From Carettochelys insculpta (taxonomy: Eukaryota; Chordata; Testudines; Carettochelyidae): a DNA stretch of 64,000 bases. This document shows positions 61,020 through 64,000 of the stretch, piece by piece; the first letter of the stretch is position 1, and each line of letters starts with the position of its first letter. Made by a program: the position numbers and the translations under genes. The DNA lies in NCBI RefSeq assembly GCF_033958435.1, contig NC_134161.1:4960001-5024000 (forward strand), written 5' to 3'. Under the pieces are notes generated by a model, which saw nothing but the letters and a program-made list of their open reading frames with translations, had not been told where the DNA came from and did not search any database.

Positions 61020-62700
61020 ACAAAGGTCCGGCTCGCTGAGCATTCTGTCTTCTGACGGTGGCCAGTGTCAGATGCCCCGGAGGGAGCGAGCAGACCAGGG
61101 GATCACCAAGTGACCCACCCCAGCCCTGACTGACACAGGCTGGGCGGGGTGGGGATGAGGACAGTCCGCGACGGGGTGTGGCAAGACGTGCAGTGGCCCT
61201 GACTGGGGAGTTGGGGCACATGACAAGGACGGCGGCTTGAGAGTACGTGTGCAATGGAGGTGGGGTGGGGCTGGCAGCTGTACACGGGGGCAGAGGGTTG
61301 CAGGGGGGTGGGACAGCCGTGGTCTGAAGTAGGTATGTGAGCGTGGGCTGGGTGCGGCTGCGGAAGGCGGGAGGGTGACAACACGAAGCAAGCAGCCGAG
61401 CGAGGCAGCGCCCGCCCCGGCGGGTGGGCCGGGTGACAGCGGCTGTGCAGCAAGGGGGCAGCTGAGCTCAGGGGGGTGCCTGGCCCTGGGTGGGGCTCCC
61501 AGCAACGGGGGAGGTCTGAGGTGACGGAGGAGGAGAGGCGGGGCCGTGAGGAACGTTGGGGAGCAAAGCCCCTAACGGCGTTTCCCGCTCGGGGCCGCCG
61601 GCTCCTGATTGGCGGCGGAAGCCAGCGAACTCCCCCTCCCCCCCCAGCCCACCGCAGCGCGCGCCCGTCCGCCGCCCCCTCCCCAGCTCCAGCGCGCGCG
61701 CTCGCACGCCGATTGTTCCGCACCAGATTGTTTCCATTGCCGAACTTCCTACCCCCCCACGCACCTCCGACGCCCCCTCCCCGCGATTCTCACCGCCCCC
61801 CCCCCCCCCCCCGCTTCAGCGACCCTTGGCGGCGGCGTTCACACAGCCCCACCCCCGCCTTTATTTGCAACTGCATCTCCCCGCGCCGGGGCTTCGCTGC
61901 AGTACGCCGCCACCCCCCGCACATTGCACATGCATCGTGGGGGGGGGACCCTGCAGAATACAGCCCCGTCCTTCCACGGACCTGAGAGGCGTTTTTTTTT
62001 TTTTAAACAAAGCCCCCTCCTAGCTCGTCATAGGGCGACACCCTGAGCACCTCGCTGGCAGCCCCCTTCCCCGTCGCACTCGCCTTCCCCATTGTCTGCC
62101 ATTCGCACCGCGCAGCGCCCTCAGCCCCACAGGGGTGGGTGCCCCAATGCCTCCCCCGGCACGCCTGCCCGTTGGGATCAACGCCCAAGAGCAGCCCCGG
62201 CTCACGCCCTCGCCCCCCGCCGCCGCCACCCCTTTCCACTTTCTCCTGTCAAACTGCAGCCTGAGCCATCTTCCCCATTCAGCTCCCACCCCTGCGAACA
62301 ATGTTTCCAACTCCCTGGCCGCACCTTACACGAGAGCAAGGGAGGAAAACACCCTTTTCCCTTCCTCCCCCCCGCCTTTTGCAAACCGGGACCCTCCCCG
62401 GGGGAGCCAGGGCAGGAGAAATACCCCCAGCGACTTGTCTGCCACCAAAACGAGCTTTCCCAGCCTCGGGGCTTGCTCTGACCGAGGCTGATTGGGTGCA
62501 GCTGGAAGATCTGGGGTTTATTCTCTCCTCCTGGATGTTTGCTCAGCCACCACCTCCCAGCCCTCCTCGCTCATCTTCCCCCGCTTCTCCACCGAAATGC
62601 TGCCTTTGAAATGCAGAGACGCGGGGGGAAAGCGCTGAAGTGCCGGGCGAAAGCAGCCCCCGTGCAACGCTTCCAGCCTCCCCTCTAATGCCGAAACAAA
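61020..62700. promoter_or_regulatory. CpG-island-like GC-rich region in the 5' end of NCAM1 intron 1
   Basis: GC content and CpG density rise sharply here relative to both flanks. Visible motifs include a GC box (ggcggggcc near 61537), an ATTGG (inverted CCAAT) in ctgattggcggc near 61600, many CGCG runs (61650-61720), a run of 17 C at 61796-61812 and a run of about 8 G near 61938. The island begins roughly 150-200 bp downstream of the NCAM1 exon 1 donor and runs further into the intron. It is likely promoter-associated or an alternative start region. The long overlapping ORFs in it on both strands are what stop-poor GC-rich DNA produces and match no protein I recognise. Confidence 0.75.
61796..61812. 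repeat. Poly(C)17 tract
   Basis: Seventeen consecutive C in the CpG-rich region; the complementary strand is a G17 run able to form G-quadruplex-type structures. It is also a likely site of assembly or length error. Confidence 0.95.
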
Positions 62701-62848
62701 GTGGGATGGGGAAACAAATCAGCGTAAAGCATTCTCGGGCAAAACCACACTCCTCTTCCCGGCTCCTCCAGATGAGTCTAACATTGCATCACACTCAGAA
62801 ATCAAATTTGTTCCCAACCTCCACAAAAAAAATTATATATTCATGTAC

Positions 62849-62900
62849 CTGCACCTCCAAGGAAAAACAGGGTCCAGATGAGATCCTTAGTATGCAGCAT
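62849..62900 (-). CDS. NCAM1: NCAM1 first coding exon (signal peptide), partial gene
   Basis: Read on the minus strand, the ATG at 62900-62898 opens 17 codons, MLHTKDLIWTLFFLGGA, plus one G of a split codon. The next bases are gtacat, a GT splice donor at 62848-62847. Human NCAM1 begins MLQTKDLIWTLFFLGTA and its exon 1 also ends after the first base of the next (Val) codon, so peptide and phase both match. NCAM1 is a GPI-anchored or transmembrane immunoglobulin-superfamily protein that mediates homophilic adhesion of neurons and muscle. This exon gives most of the cleaved signal peptide: a charged start (HTKD) and a hydrophobic core (LIWTLFFLG). The start context has A at -3. Past the donor the frame meets a stop within a few codons, as expected for an intron. 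Exons 2 onward (Ig domains) are not in this window. NCAM2 has an unrelated signal peptide. Confidence 0.92.
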
Positions 62901-63340
62901 TGTAATCTGCTGTTGGGGTGGAAGTTGCTTGCAAATATATTTGTCCTTCCGTAGGAGCTTGGATGGATTAGACAGAGATTTAGATGCACTGTAATTTTTT
63001 TTTTCAGAATTGTTTTTTGCCAGCTGCTCTCTAGCTGCTTTCAGGAGCTGATCAGAGAATGAGTGACAGTCCTAGCCTCAGCACACACGCACAACAGAGA
63101 TCCCTGCGCCGGCCTGGATTTGGTTTGGTGAGGTTGGAAAGGGAGGAAGACTTGCACCTCACTGTGTTCTTCCACCCATGCTGGCCACAAATAGTACAGT
63201 GCAATAAGCATCTAGGAGGTACTGTAGAGAGAAGCAGTTGCAGTCGCTTGCAAAATATGGCGTGGTTATACTTGGATCTGGAGTCATTCATATTCCCTAC
63301 ACATTCTGTGCTGACAGCATCATTTTCCTAAAAAAGAAAG
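62901..63340 (-). promoter_or_regulatory. NCAM1: NCAM1 5' UTR and proximal upstream flank
   Basis: This is the sequence immediately upstream of the NCAM1 start codon on the minus strand and so holds the 5' UTR and probably the core promoter. The start site is not definable by eye: I see no well-placed TATA box. The stretch is only moderately GC-rich and carries several CAGCTG/AGCTG-type E-box-like motifs near 63016-63050. A pyrimidine-rich stretch ending in TACAG near 63223-63236 (minus strand) could be an acceptor for an upstream non-coding exon, but nothing else supports that. Confidence 0.5.
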
Positions 63341-64000
63341 GTAGAGATGTCTTTAGACTTCTATATGAGCATTTCAGTCATGTGCTTTTAAAAATTGTCT
63401 AATGTAATGCTGGTACCATTCATAAAAGTCAAATATGGAGCTTTTTGGAAGGTGGGAGCTTCTTGTGCAAATAAGTTATCTACAGTTCTGTTTTTTTCCC
63501 AAATTGTGTGGGTGTGAGAAATGGGTCTGGTTTTGGCCCATTTTTTCTTTTCAAAACCCCAGCAAGTAAATCCAAATTCTAGCAAGCAAATCTTGTTCAT
63601 CTCTATGACAAATTTCTGTGTGTTGTTCACTTTCCCTAAGTTCTGTCTGCCCTTAAACCTTTGTCTTCTGTAGGCTAAGGCTGTCCTTTTGTGAATGGCT
63701 GGGAAATGTTTAGCATGTAGTTGACACATAAACATCAACAACAATGTTGTAACCCCAAAGTGAATTGCAGGCAGAAAAAGCGGGGGGTTGGAAGAACACA
63801 GAACAGTGGTTACTCAACAGAGGGGAAACTGGCCTTTACAACCAGATTCTTATTGGAGATGTTTGGGATTTCTTTTGTTTTGCTTTGCTTTGCTTTGTTT
63901 TTAAATATCCCCTTTTCAGGTGGTCACAGCTTGATTGCCTTGGTGATATCATTTGCGAAATACACTAATGTTTTGGAATGTAATTTTCAATCAACCCTGG
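63341..64000. other. NCAM1 upstream flank
   Basis: No gene or repeat seen except a GCTTT microsatellite at 63876-63901. A minus-strand ORF of 118 codons (63388-63744) has no recognised domain. Confidence 0.5.
63876..63901. repeat. (GCTTT)n microsatellite
   Basis: About five imperfect GCTTT/GTTTT units. Confidence 0.85.

Larger units (their letters stand above)
1..62848 (-). other. NCAM1: NCAM1 intron 1, 5' part
   Basis: This follows from the exon 1 donor at 62848 and the absence of any recognisable NCAM1 exon 2 or other host exon in the rest of the window. NCAM1 intron 1 is known to be very long in vertebrates (hundreds of kb in human), so about 63 kb without an acceptor exon is plausible. 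The interval is AT-rich single-copy DNA with repeats in both orientations. No acceptor in it could be tied to a known coding exon. I could not test for non-coding or antisense exons. Confidence 0.8.

Noticed and set aside
61068..62609. Many long overlapping ORFs on both strands (up to 206 codons) in the GC-rich region
   Set aside because: Stop codons are rare in GC-rich DNA; the frames are low-complexity Pro/Arg/Ala, overlap in all phases, and show no domain.
62795..62989. 64-codon minus-strand ORF over the NCAM1 exon
   Set aside because: It is in a different frame from the signal-peptide exon and shows no homology I recognise.
63223..63236. Splice acceptor of an upstream NCAM1 5' UTR exon
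   Set aside because: A pyrimidine tract plus CAG alone is too common to call; no supporting branch site or known exon structure.
1..64000. CRISPR arrays, operons, bacterial-type genes
   Set aside because: No regularly spaced direct repeats; the sequence is clearly vertebrate with spliced gene structure and eukaryotic repeats.

Overview
This window is vertebrate nuclear DNA, most likely from a turtle. It has almost no open coding sequence and many interspersed repeats of kinds abundant in turtle genomes: CR1 LINE 3' ends, MIR-type SINEs, a 5S-rRNA-derived SINE, PIF/Harbinger and hAT miniature elements, fold-back retroposons with the 'CTGAAGAAGTGGG...CCCACGAAAGC' core, and a DIRS retrotransposon. 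The turtle call rests on recognising repeats; a crocodilian or other sauropsid is less likely but not excluded.

The one host gene I can identify is NCAM1 (neural cell adhesion molecule 1), on the minus strand. Its first coding exon is only 52 coding bases (62849-62900). It encodes M-L-H-T-K-D-L-I-W-T-L-F-F-L-G-G-A and then a GT donor, which is the NCAM1 signal-peptide exon. Everything from 62848 down to position 1 is therefore the 5' part of NCAM1 intron 1, which is very long in other vertebrates. Positions 62901-64000 are the 5' UTR and upstream flank. A strong GC/CpG-rich island (about 61020-62700) lies just downstream of the exon, inside the intron, instead of over the upstream flank.

Layout from left to right. 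1-5 kb: CR1 tail, a hAT MITE with 8-bp target duplication, a 400-bp palindromic MITE, and the first copy of a 0.7-kb TTCGAA-rich MITE. 5.5-6.7 kb: 5S-derived SINE, another MITE, and a fold-back retroposon. 11-16 kb: CR1 end, CA repeat, two MIRs, and a second fold-back retroposon. 17-21 kb: half of the 400-bp MITE, a pogo/Tigger-like MITE, and a CR1 3' end split by a third fold-back retroposon. 22.1-26.5 kb: a DIRS element on the minus strand with inverted terminal repeats, a diagnostic internal complementary region, and decayed gag, RT, RNase H and tyrosine recombinase genes. 30-38 kb: MIR fragments, a second hAT MITE, a CR1 end and a fourth fold-back retroposon. 40-48.5 kb: a 1.5-kb non-autonomous Harbinger-like element, a 3.9-kb two-gene PIF/Harbinger element (dead transposase plus Myb/SANT-like gene), and the second, inverted copy of the 0.7-kb MITE. 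51-53 kb: a fifth fold-back retroposon with a nested element, and a third hAT MITE. 53-61 kb: mostly single-copy intron.

The most interesting points are the NCAM1 exon too short for ORF calling; five independent fold-back retroposons, each inside its own target-site duplication, some with a hammerhead-ribozyme-like core; the intact DIRS circle-junction template; and a group of MITEs that share GGCTA-N-GTCTACAC-type ends with the decayed autonomous Harbinger element.
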